From: Phycisphaeraceae bacterium | GTDB lineage: Bacteria > Planctomycetota > Phycisphaerae > Phycisphaerales > UBA1924 | Length of the DNA: 64,000 nucleotides | Assembly: GCA_019636495.1 (NCBI GenBank) | Contig: JAHBXL010000010.1 | Location: forward strand, 1-64,000 | Reading direction: 5' to 3' | Shown: positions 17,114 through 24,168 of the stretch, piece by piece | Numbering within the stretch: the first letter of the stretch is position 1 | How the letters are laid out: the number at the start of each line of letters is the position of its first letter | Translations under genes and position numbers: made by a program | The notes under the pieces: generated by a model | Told to the model about the DNA's origin: nothing | The model's database searches: none | What the model saw: the letters and a program-made list of their open reading frames with translations, nothing else

Positions 17114-18307
17114 ATGGGTCGGGTCTACAAGCGAGATGGCAAGTACTGGATCGATTACGTCGACCACCGCGGCAAGCGCATCCGTAGATCGGTCGCGCTC
17201 GACAAGAGCGTGGCCCAAAAGGTCCTGGGCGACGCGATGGCGGCGGGGGAGAAGATGAAGGCCGGGGTGCTTCTGGCCGACCCCCGCCAGGGCAAGAGGC
17301 CGTTCCAGGAGCATGTCGACGCCTACGTGGATGACCTCGAGCGTCGCGGCCGAGACCAGATGTATCGCTACATCGTGCGGAAGCACCTGGAGGCCGCAGC
17401 GATCGAGCAAGGGTGGCAGCGGGTCACCGACGTCACGCCCCGGGAGGTGACAGCGTACCTGCGCGTCCTCGCGGGCCGCAAGCTCTCGGGCAAGACCGTG
17501 AACGACTACCGGGCCGACATCGCCGCATTCCTTGGGTGGTGCGTCCGCAACGCCATCCTCGAGTCCAACGCGTGCGACCAAGTGCCCAAGGGGAACGCCA
17601 AGACCGACAAGACGCGCCGGGCCCTCTCGATTGCGGAGTGCCGCGCGCTTCTTGCCGCGTCACCGCCCGAACGGCGAGTGGTGTATCTGTTCCTGATCTT
17701 CACCGGCCTCCGGCGGGCCGAGGCCGCGGCGCTCCGCTGGGGGGACGTCCACCTGGACGTCGCCAACCCGTTCCTCGAGGTGCCAGCGTCGATCACCAAG
17801 AGCGGCCGCCACGAGACCGTCCCGCTCGTCCCAGACCTCGCCGAAGCCCTACGCGGCCACCGGGGTGACGCCCGGGCCGCAACGCCGGTGTTCGAGGAGA
17901 TCCCGAGCATGCCGGTCTTCCGGCGCGATCTCGCCGGCGCGGGCATCGAGGAGGAAGACGGGCGTGGCCGCAAGGTCGTGCTGCACTGCCTCCGCCACTC
18001 GCTGGCCACCATGCTCGCTACGTCGGGAGTCCCGATGGCGTACGCGCAGCGCATTATGCGGCACCGCGACATCCGGCTCACCGCCGAGGTCTACACCGAC
18101 GAGTCGCTGCTGCCGTTGAGCGGCGCGATGAACGCGCTGCCGAGCATGTCTCTCCCGCTCGCGTCCGACCCCGCGCCAATGCAACCCGGAGACCACTCTC
18201 TAGGATTCGCGGGACAGGTTAGTGCCAAAAACGTGCCAACTGTGCGGCACAACTTGGCAACTGCGGGCACGCCGGCCCTGCGCGGAGCGGTCGCCGCGGC
18301 GTCGTAA
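17114..18307 (+). CDS. Tyrosine recombinase (site-specific integrase), 397 aa
   Basis: The N-terminal AP2-like arm-binding part (MGRVYKRDGKYWIDYVDHRG) is followed by a SAM-like core-binding domain (about 70-160) and a catalytic domain with the full signature. The first Arg is in TGLRRAEAAALRWGD (about 198), the Lys in SITKSGR, the HxxR in LHCLRHSLATMLATSG (about 290), and His plus the nucleophile Tyr in MRHRDIRLTAEVYTDE (Tyr about 327). Length is typical for phage and genomic-island integrases. The gene ends 59 bases from a tRNA-Gln whose 3' end faces it, the usual arrangement when an element has entered a tRNA gene. Confidence 0.9.
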   Translation: MGRVYKRDGKYWIDYVDHRGKRIRRSVALDKSVAQKVLGDAMAAGEKMKAGVLLADPRQGKRPFQEHVDAYVDDLERRGRDQMYRYIVRKHLEAAAIEQGWQRVTDVTPREVTAYLRVLAGRKLSGKTVNDYRADIAAFLGWCVRNAILESNACDQVPKGNAKTDKTRRALSIAECRALLAASPPERRVVYLFLIFTGLRRAEAAALRWGDVHLDVANPFLEVPASITKSGRHETVPLVPDLAEALRGHRGDARAATPVFEEIPSMPVFRRDLAGAGIEEEDGRGRKVVLHCLRHSLATMLATSGVPMAYAQRIMRHRDIRLTAEVYTDESLLPLSGAMNALPSMSLPLASDPAPMQPGDHSLGFAGQVSAKNVPTVRHNLATAGTPALRGAVAAAS

Positions 18308-18366
18308 AGTCGCAACCGGGCAAGACTTGGCTCGCCTGTTCAACGACTCGCGATCATGCGGAAAAG

Positions 18367-18437
18367 CAGGGGATCTAGGATTCGAACCTAGACTAAGTGA
18401 GTCAGAGTCACTCGTGCTACCGTTACACCAATCCCCT
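18367..18437 (-). tRNA. tRNA-Gln (CTG anticodon)
   Basis: The reverse strand folds into a full cloverleaf. The acceptor stem is AGGGGAT/ATCCCCT (7 bp), followed by T8, a D arm (GTG...CAC), an anticodon stem AGTGA/TCACT with loop CTCTGAC and anticodon CTG reading CAG (Gln). The T arm is CTAGG-TTCGAAT-CCTAG and the discriminator base is G. CCA is not encoded. Its 3' end faces the integrase gene. Confidence 0.95.
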
Positions 18438-18525
18438 GTGATTGGGTGTCTTGAGCGGCAATGCTATCGGCATCGGGGGCGGGATCAAGGGAGCCCGATT
18501 CCAGGCCGCGGCGGGGGAGTGGTGG

Positions 18526-18861
18526 CTATTTGGGCGCGGCATCGGGCGCGGGGGTTGGAGTGGGGGGCGGAGCGGACGCGGGGCTGAGCGCATCGGCGGG
18601 CGGGGCGCTGGGGGCTGCATCGGGCATCTGCGCGGCGGGGGATTCGGCCTCGGGAGCGCCGGATTCAGCGCGTTTGCGGGCTTCTTCCGCCGCGATCTTG
18701 TCCATCTTCGCCATGAACTCGGCCTCGCGGGCCTGGAGGTCGGCCTTGGCGTTGGCCTCGGTGCGGCGTGAGATGAACCAGTTCGCCGCGACCGCCGCGA
18801 TGCCGACCCACGTGATCGCGAGGATGATGAGGGCCCTTCGGTTCCGCGCGCGGGTGTCCAT
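18526..18861 (-). CDS. Small single-pass membrane protein, 111 aa
   Basis: A short basic N-terminus (MDTRARNRRA) leads into one membrane helix (LIILAITWVGIAAVAANWFI, about residues 11-30). A charged helical stretch that may coil (KADLQAREAEFMAKMDKIAA) and a proline/alanine-rich tail follow. There are no catalytic motifs. It lies between the tRNA-Gln and degraded gene fragments, so its relation to neighbours is unclear. Confidence 0.6.
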   Translation of the reverse strand: MDTRARNRRALIILAITWVGIAAVAANWFISRRTEANAKADLQAREAEFMAKMDKIAAEEARKRAESGAPEAESPAAQMPDAAPSAPPADALSPASAPPPTPTPAPDAAPK

Positions 18862-18885
18862 GGGCGAAAGGGTAGGGTTTGTTCG

Positions 18886-19067
18886 TCACCGGCAACCGGG
18901 CAGAGCCGCGATACCGCCGCGGCGAGCATCACCTCCCACTCGGCCGGGAGCGAACCCCGATTGCTCGCATTGAGCTCGGCGACCTTGCGCTTGATCGTCT
19001 CGGCCGGCATGAACGCGCGGCACGAATCGATGGCCTCTTGAATGCGCCTGCGAGCGAACAGCGCCAT
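18886..19067 (-). pseudogene. Fragment of an unrecognised gene, truncated
   Basis: The minus strand reads MALFARRRIQEAIDSCRAFM, then AELNASNRGSLPAEWEVMLA and AAAVSRL before the sense is lost where the next gene's leader begins. This looks like the N-terminal 55-60 residues of a protein whose C-terminal part is missing. It sits next to an RHS fragment, so it may be a displaced RHS-associated module or simply decayed DNA. Confidence 0.4.
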
Positions 19068-19139
19068 GTCGAAAGGTAGTCAGCGACCTCGATCGCGCCA
19101 ACGCGGTTGCCAACGGCCGCGAAGTGATGCCTGCCGCGG

Positions 19140-19376
19140 CCGTAGGTGAGGGGGGGTCGTACACCACACGCTCCACGATCCGGCCCTCGGGGGTCAATAG
19201 GGCAATCACGCTGAACTGTACGTCGGTGAGGGCAAACCAGCCGGGGGTCTCCGCATCGTCGAAGTCGGGCTCGGCCGGGTCCTCGGCGGGGGAGGGCTCG
19301 TTGGTCAGGTCCCGGTCTTCGGGGCGGAAGACCAGGTCGGGGTTGTGCCAAAGGTCGAAGACTGCGGACAGTCTTC
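19140..19376 (-). pseudogene. RHS-protein core fragment
   Basis: In one minus-strand frame from about 19376 it reads VFDLWHNPDLVFRPEDRDL, then an acidic linker, then WFALTDVQFSVIALLTPEGR and IVERVVYDP. This matches the segment of planctomycete RHS proteins just before the final core (D.QFSV...G.IVERV.YDPYG). A TGA lies in frame just upstream and sense is lost after VVYDP. It is a broken piece of a second RHS gene, lying immediately downstream of a TM/zinc-ribbon gene on the same strand. Confidence 0.6.
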
Positions 19377-19995
19377 AGCCAGTCGTATCCTTGTGGCGAG
19401 CGAGATGACTGTACACATGGCCACATTCGGGGCATCGATCTACGCTACCCCGCAAGTCATACCCGCAACGCTTGCAATGACCTCGCAAGTGTCGATAACT
19501 TGATCTTACCTGTAATGAGCATGCAGCTAACGTCAGCAGTATCCCTCCCAGTACCAGCGAATTCAATCCATAGCCCAGAACAATTGGCCGACTTGGAAGC
19601 AACAATGTTTTTGTCCCCCACTTCGCACTCACGACACCGACATCTTTGCGATCCATCCACACGTTTCTCTGAGTATCATAAGCGCCAAAGCGGGTGCCCT
19701 CCATACATAAAAAAGGGAAGCCACTCCGCACATGCCGGATCGAGTGCCGCACTGGGCCACTTGAAGATGCATAGTGATCTACATACCCGGTTGCGCGATA
19801 GATGATGCCCTGATCTGGCTCGGGCCATCCTGTAAGTGGCAATGTCGGCCATGTTCGGTCCGCCGACGAAACAATGGCCCTGGGGTTTGCTACCGATTGC
19901 AGTACACACAGCCATGCAATCCCATGGGTTAGAATCGCGCCACCAATTAGGCAAACCACAATCTGCACTGATCTTCGCATTGCCCTGTTACTCAT
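19375..19995 (-). CDS. Membrane protein with C-terminal zinc ribbon, 206 aa
   Basis: The N-terminal membrane helix (VQIVVCLIGGAILTHGIAWL) is followed by an extracytoplasmic domain of about 110 residues and a second helix (VLGYGLNSLVLGGILLTLAA). The protein ends in a cytoplasmic zinc ribbon with Cys174, 177, 188 and 191 (CKRCGYDL ... CPECG). The layout equals that of the protein at 8098-8832, though the middle domains do not look alike by eye. It is AT-richer than its surroundings and its stop overlaps the start of the RHS fragment. In RHS clusters an immunity gene followed by an orphan RHS core piece is a common arrangement, so this may be an immunity gene left behind after a tip exchange. 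That is inference. Confidence 0.7.
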   Translation of the reverse strand: MSNRAMRRSVQIVVCLIGGAILTHGIAWLCVLQSVANPRAIVSSADRTWPTLPLTGWPEPDQGIIYRATGYVDHYASSSGPVRHSIRHVRSGFPFLCMEGTRFGAYDTQRNVWMDRKDVGVVSAKWGTKTLLLPSRPIVLGYGLNSLVLGGILLTLAACSLQVRSSYRHLRGHCKRCGYDLRGSVDRCPECGHVYSHLARHKDTTG

Positions 19996-20099
19996 TCAGG
20001 TGACCGCCCTATCAACGCCCCAGCTTCGATTCCACGCTTCTCGCTTCCGATATTTTGCAGTGCCAACTTCTCGCGAGGGCGACCCAACTCACCGCCACT

Positions 20100-20450
20100 A
20101 CTTGACTGCCTCCGGCGGGTACAGGTACTCAGGAGCAGGAACTTCCGGGGGATTTGCCCTGTGCCTCGGACTGTTCCAACCAGGCCTTGAGGTTGGAATA
20201 GTTCCGGCTGGTGGCACGCCCCACACCCAACTTGCTGTCATCTCGACGTGCCACTGGTCACGCCTGCTTTGAGGCGTGGCCAGTGCCGACCTCCTTCTCG
20301 TTCTTCTGAATCCTCGTTTCATCCCGGCTCCTCCGCACCATGACCTCGTGTGTGCTCCGGCCTTCGCGCTTCAATCGCTCAACTGCGGCCTGTCGGAACT
20401 GCCGCGGATCGACGATCTCGATGCGCGACCTGAACCACCACGCTGAACTG
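20100..20450 (-). pseudogene. Frameshifted remnant of an unknown gene
   Basis: Minus-strand pieces in different frames look protein-like: IEIVDPRQFRQAAVERLKRE and GRSTHEVMVRRSRDETRIQK in one, TSRNYSNLKAWLEQSEAQGK in a second, and EVPAPEYLYPPEAVK with a stop in a third. They run in order, which suggests one gene broken by at least two frameshifts. I do not recognise the family. Confidence 0.35.
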
Positions 20451-20554
20451 TACGTGGACGAGGGCGGGATGGGTGCGGAATGCCCGCTCGGAGGTCTGGC
20501 CGCAGGAAGGGGAGAACAACCTGCGCCTGCTTCGCAGGCTGGAGGCGGAAGGAG

Positions 20555-20678
20555 CCCCTCATCGCCCTCGCTGCGTTCGGGCACTTCTCCCCGCAGGGCG
20601 GGGAGAAGGGGCTTAGAAGGCACCCCTCATCGCCCTCGCTGCGTTCGGGCATTTTTCCCCGCGGGGCGGGGAGAAGGG
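20555..20678 (+). repeat. Two 56-bp direct repeats, 68-bp period
   Basis: Copies at 20555-20610 and 20623-20678 begin CCCCTCATCGCCCTCGCTGC and end in GGGGCGGGGAGAAGGG-like sequence, with a few differences. They resemble dispersed intergenic repeats found in many bacterial genomes. Confidence 0.75.
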
Positions 20679-20741
20679 AATGCGGAGACACCCCCTCTGT
20701 CGCAGCGCTGCACCCTGCCGCGAGTCTGGTAGGCTACATCG

Positions 20742-22622
20742 ATGAAGACACAGAAGCGAAACTTGTCGGTCGTCATCGCCGCGGCGGTGATGGGCGTGGT
20801 GTGCGCGGGCGGCGCGGTTGGGGTTGCGGCAGCGCAAACGGCGGGCGAGCAGCCTGCACGGTCGGTGCTGCTGGGCGCGGGTGATGATGCGTGGCGCATG
20901 GGGCGGTCGGCCGCGCTGCTGGCGATTCTCGATGAGCACGTGGAGTGGATGCTGCGCGAGAACCCGGTGATGGCCAGCGGCCGCGGCGACAAGCGCTACA
21001 ACGACCGGCTTGAGGATCCCTCGCCCGAGGCGATCTCGCGGCGTCTGGCCGAGCAGACCGATCGGCTCGCGCGGCTGAGCGAGCTGGAGCGGAGCGGGTG
21101 GAGCGAGGCCGACCATGTCGATGCGGATCTGTTGCGTTTTGAACTCCAAAGCGCGGCGGCGGGCGCGCGGTTTCATGGTGAGCACACGCCGGTGAACGGC
21201 CGCAACGGGCCGCAGGTGTGGCTGCCGCAGATGGGCGACCAGTTGCCGTTCTTTGGGCCGCAAGACTATGCGGACTTTGCCGCGCGGCTGGAGGCCGTGC
21301 CGCGGCAGATCGAGCAGCACATTCGGAACATGCGCGCGGGGCTGGAGGCCGGACGTGTTCCGCCGCGGGTGGTGATGGCGGGGGCGGTGGAGCAGTGCCG
21401 GGTGCTGGCGGGGGGCGCGGAGGCGCCGACGCTGAGCCCGTTCTATGGGCCGTATCGCGCGCTGCCGGCCGATGATGCCAACGCGGCGCGGGCGAGGAAG
21501 GCGATCGCCGAGGGGATTGCGCCGGCGTTTGCGCGGCTGGGGGACTTTCTCGAGAAGGAGTACCTGCCCAGGTGCCGCGAGAGCATCGCGGTGTCGGAGG
21601 GGGTGGATGGGATCGCGGCGTATGACTTTGCGCTGCGCGACCACACCACGCTGGATGTGACGGCGGAGCGCGTGCACGAGATCGGCGTGTCGGAGGTGGC
21701 GCGGATTCGCGCGGAGATGATGGAGGTGATCGCGCGGACCGACTGGCCGCGGGCCGATGAGAAGCCGAGCGATGCGCTGCACGCGGCGTTCCTGGAGTAT
21801 CTGCGGACCGACTCGCGGTTCTATTGCACCAGCGAAGAGGAACTGCTGGCGGGGTATCGCAACATCTGCAAGTTGATGGATGCGGAACTGCCGAAACTGT
21901 TCAGCATGCTGCCGCGATTGACGTACGGCGTGCGGGAGATTCCGCCGTTCGCGGCGAAGAACTCGCCGACGGCGTACTACTACCGCGGCTCGCTGAAGGC
22001 GGGGATTCCGGCGTGGTTCATGGCGAACACCTATCGGCTCGATCAGCGGCCGAAGTATGAGATGGTCGCGCTGGCGCTGCACGAGGCGGTGCCGGGGCAC
22101 CATTTGCAGGTCGCGCTGCACGAGGAACTGGAGGGTGTGCACCCGTTCCGCACCATGAACTGGTTCACGGCGTATGGCGAGGGCTGGGCGCTGTATGCCG
22201 AGCGGCTGGGGCTGGAGGTGGGCGAGGGGGCCAAGGGTCTGTACACCGATCCGTACGACGACTTCGGGCGGTTGACGTATGAGATGTGGCGGGCGTGCCG
22301 GCTGGTGGTAGATACGGGCATGCACGCCAAGGGGTGGTCGCGGCAGCGGGCAATCGATTTCATGCTCAACAACACGGGGTTGTCGGCGCTCAACATCGAG
22401 CGCGAGGTCGATCGGTACATCGCCTGGCCGGGGCAGGCGACGGCTTACAAGATGGGCGAATTGAAGATCCGCGAGTTGCGCGGGCGGGCGGAGAGCGTGC
22501 TGGGGGCGCGGTTTGATGTCCGCGCGTTCCACGAAGCGGTGCTGGGCGCGGGGCCGCTGCCGCTGCCCGCGCTCGAGGAGCGCGTGCTGAGGTGGATCGA
22601 CGCGGCGTCGAAGGTGGAGTGA
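20742..22622 (+). CDS. DUF885 family secreted peptidase-like protein, 626 aa
   Basis: A Sec signal peptide (MKTQKRNLSVVIAAAVMGVV, cleavage probably after AAAQ) opens the protein. The DUF885 family is predicted to be zinc metallopeptidase-like. The signature HEAVPGHHLQ is at residues 447-456 and the matching EGWALYAERLGLEVG begins at about 480, both characteristic of the family. Other family features are YYYRGSLKAGIPAWFMANTY and FRTMNWFTAYGEGW. Length is within the normal 550-650 range. It probably acts outside the cytoplasm on short peptides; substrate is unknown. The gene stands alone, converging on the STAS gene with 22 bp between stops. Confidence 0.9.
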   Translation: MKTQKRNLSVVIAAAVMGVVCAGGAVGVAAAQTAGEQPARSVLLGAGDDAWRMGRSAALLAILDEHVEWMLRENPVMASGRGDKRYNDRLEDPSPEAISRRLAEQTDRLARLSELERSGWSEADHVDADLLRFELQSAAAGARFHGEHTPVNGRNGPQVWLPQMGDQLPFFGPQDYADFAARLEAVPRQIEQHIRNMRAGLEAGRVPPRVVMAGAVEQCRVLAGGAEAPTLSPFYGPYRALPADDANAARARKAIAEGIAPAFARLGDFLEKEYLPRCRESIAVSEGVDGIAAYDFALRDHTTLDVTAERVHEIGVSEVARIRAEMMEVIARTDWPRADEKPSDALHAAFLEYLRTDSRFYCTSEEELLAGYRNICKLMDAELPKLFSMLPRLTYGVREIPPFAAKNSPTAYYYRGSLKAGIPAWFMANTYRLDQRPKYEMVALALHEAVPGHHLQVALHEELEGVHPFRTMNWFTAYGEGWALYAERLGLEVGEGAKGLYTDPYDDFGRLTYEMWRACRLVVDTGMHAKGWSRQRAIDFMLNNTGLSALNIEREVDRYIAWPGQATAYKMGELKIRELRGRAESVLGARFDVRAFHEAVLGAGPLPLPALEERVLRWIDAASKVE

Positions 22623-22644
22623 AGCGGGGGAAAGACGGCGGCGG

Positions 22645-23100
22645 TCAGCCGGTGCGTTCGAGCGCGTCCACGGCCTCGATCACGGTGCGGCGGATCGAGA
22701 AGACCAGTTCGAGGCGCGTGAGTTTGAAGAGCACTTCGACCTGCTGGGTCGCCGCGGCGATGGCGATGCGGCCCTGGCGGGCTTTCACCGCGCCGAGCAG
22801 ATCGACAAAGGTGTTGAGGCCGGCGGAGTCGAGGTACTCGATGTTCTCGAGGTCGAGGACGATGTTTCGGACGCCGGGCGCGGCGTCGAAGATGGCGCGG
22901 ATCTCGTGGTTGATCTCCGCAGCCATGAAGGCGTTGAGTTCGGGCTTGACGACGGTGACGACCAGAGTCTGGCCCAGAACGGTTTGCGTGAGCAGTCCGC
23001 TGCGCGAGGTGGACGTGCCGGCGTTGGCGCGGGACGGCTCGGGCGCAGGGACATCCTGATCGTTCTCGACACCGAGGAGTTTTCGCAGGTTCCGCAACAT
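22645..23100 (-). CDS. STAS-domain (anti-sigma factor antagonist-like) protein, 151 aa
   Basis: The start MLRNLRKLLGVEND is used because the upstream frame is low-complexity. After a 50-residue linker comes a STAS domain: VLGQTLVVTVVKPELNAFMA, IVLDLENIEYLDSAGLNTFV (the central D-S-A-G-L holds the serine that kinases of the SpoIIAB/RsbW type phosphorylate) and VKARQGRIAIAAATQQVEVL. Such proteins relay partner switching in sigma or second-messenger control. The 50-residue linker rich in Pro, Ser and Thr is unusual for a stand-alone antagonist. The gene at 23172 lies 71 bases upstream on the same strand. Confidence 0.85.
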   Translation of the reverse strand: MLRNLRKLLGVENDQDVPAPEPSRANAGTSTSRSGLLTQTVLGQTLVVTVVKPELNAFMAAEINHEIRAIFDAAPGVRNIVLDLENIEYLDSAGLNTFVDLLGAVKARQGRIAIAAATQQVEVLFKLTRLELVFSIRRTVIEAVDALERTG

Positions 23101-23171
23101 CGTTGGAACGCCACGCAGCGGGTTGTGGGGTCGGGGAGGGGGTGTGGGGGCGGTCTGCCGCGCGGTCCGGC

Positions 23172-23453
23172 CTAGGGGCGGGGCTGCGAGGGCGGGAAGG
23201 CGGCGCGGTCTTCGGAGCGCAGAGGCCGGGCGCGGCCATACCCGTGACGGCCGGGGTCGTTGGGCGCCGGCTGGGCCTGCGGCTGCGGCGCGGGTGCCTG
23301 CGATGGCGCTGGTGGGACAAAGCCCGCCGGTGCGTTGACGGTCATCGGCGCCGGACGCGACTGGAGCCTGCGCTCGCGTGCCGCGTCGATGTCCCGGTCG
23401 AGTTTGCCGAGAATCGACTTGACCTGTTCGAATGATCGCTGCGGGTTGCTCAT
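23172..23453 (-). CDS. Hypothetical proline-rich protein, 93 aa
   Basis: The start MSNPQRSFEQVKSILGKLDR is preferred to the longer upstream ATG because the conserved-looking helical part begins there. The N-terminal 35 residues form a charged helix (LDRDIDAARERRLQSR) and the rest is a proline/alanine/glutamine linker ending RAAFPPSQPRP. No family is recognised. It precedes the STAS gene on the same strand. Confidence 0.5.
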   Translation of the reverse strand: MSNPQRSFEQVKSILGKLDRDIDAARERRLQSRPAPMTVNAPAGFVPPAPSQAPAPQPQAQPAPNDPGRHGYGRARPLRSEDRAAFPPSQPRP

Positions 23454-23718
23454 GGGTCGTGCTCCGGCACCGGGGGCCAACGACGGCTATCGGGTGGTCC
23501 GGGGGGCGACTTTGCCCCAAGCGGCGGATTCGGCTTGCGACGTGTGGAGACGGCCCATCGGTCGCAGGTATCGAGGGGTTCTCGGAACCTGCGGCCCGCG
23601 GGGGCAATGCCGCGGGCGCGGTCAACTGGGACCTTGCAGCGACCGATATGCACGGAAGGCCTCGGCCGATGGCCGCGGGCCCGTCGCGGACAGATAGCCA
23701 AGATCGGAGCAGGTGCGC

Positions 23719-24168
23719 ATGAGAGACCGCGCGGAGCAACTTGTCGTCCGGCAGCACGAACGGCGCGAGTGCCGCGTGCCGGTCACGGTTCGGATCGGCG
23801 ATGGCGACACCGAGCGCGTGGTTCTGTCGAGGAGCGCGGGGGACGGGAGCGGCGCAATAACCGCGACCATGGTGGATGCGAGCGCGGGCGGCGTGGGCCT
23901 TGAGGCGGGCATGTTCCTGCCGCGGGGCGTGCGCGTGGTGGTGGCCGTGCGATTGAACGGCGAGGCGATGGAACTGCCGGCGCGCGTGCAGCGCGTGTTG
24001 ATGAACAGCCGCCGTCCGACGTACTACCTGGGTCTGGCGTTCCTGGCGACGGGCGCAGCGCGGACCGAACTGGCGGACCGGCTGGTGTGTGCGCTGGATG
24101 GGGCGGGCGCATCGGGGGCGGGGACCGGCGGGGCGAGCGCCGGCGAGGCGGGGGGGCGCTCATGCTGA
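23719..24168 (+). CDS. PilZ-domain protein, 149 aa
   Basis: The ATG at 23719 is in frame with a GTG at 23713; either may start. The protein has the PilZ c-di-GMP-binding layout: an RxxxR-like entry (RQHERRECRVPVTVRI), a D.SxxG-like motif (MVDASAGGVGLE) and a beta-barrel end (VLMNSRRPTYYLGLAFL). Its stop overlaps the gspE start by 7 bases, so translation is coupled. That suggests c-di-GMP controls the assembly ATPase or pilus of this operon, a recurrent theme in type IV pilus systems. It is the first gene of a long operon reaching 33907. Confidence 0.85.
   Translation: MRDRAEQLVVRQHERRECRVPVTVRIGDGDTERVVLSRSAGDGSGAITATMVDASAGGVGLEAGMFLPRGVRVVVAVRLNGEAMELPARVQRVLMNSRRPTYYLGLAFLATGAARTELADRLVCALDGAGASGAGTGGASAGEAGGRSC

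Larger units (their letters stand above)
13868..18366 (+). mobile_element. Probable integrative element (HTH, primase, integrase) at tRNA-Gln
   Basis: The excisionase-like protein, primase-DUF3987 protein and tyrosine integrase form a minimal mobile module that ends next to the 3' end of tRNA-Gln. The left limit is unknown. I looked for a second copy of the tRNA 3' segment in the window and saw none, so the boundaries are approximate and the element may extend left through the hypothetical gene at 12907. Confidence 0.5.
19996..20741. other. 746-bp region without an intact gene; gene debris and repeats
   Basis: No intact gene is seen. At about 20100-20450 the minus strand carries a frameshifted remnant (listed separately). 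At 20555-20678 there is a 56-bp direct repeat (listed separately). The last 60 bases lead into the DUF885 gene. Confidence 0.6.

Noticed and set aside
18367..18437. Second copy of the tRNA-Gln 3' end as the far attachment site of the element
   Set aside because: Only a short unrelated GATTCGAAT match near 8030 was seen, too short and without flanking identity.
20613..22532. 639-codon minus-strand open frame opposite the DUF885 gene
   Set aside because: It is full of Arg/His/Pro runs and has no recognisable motif; the plus-strand gene is a clear peptidase-like protein.
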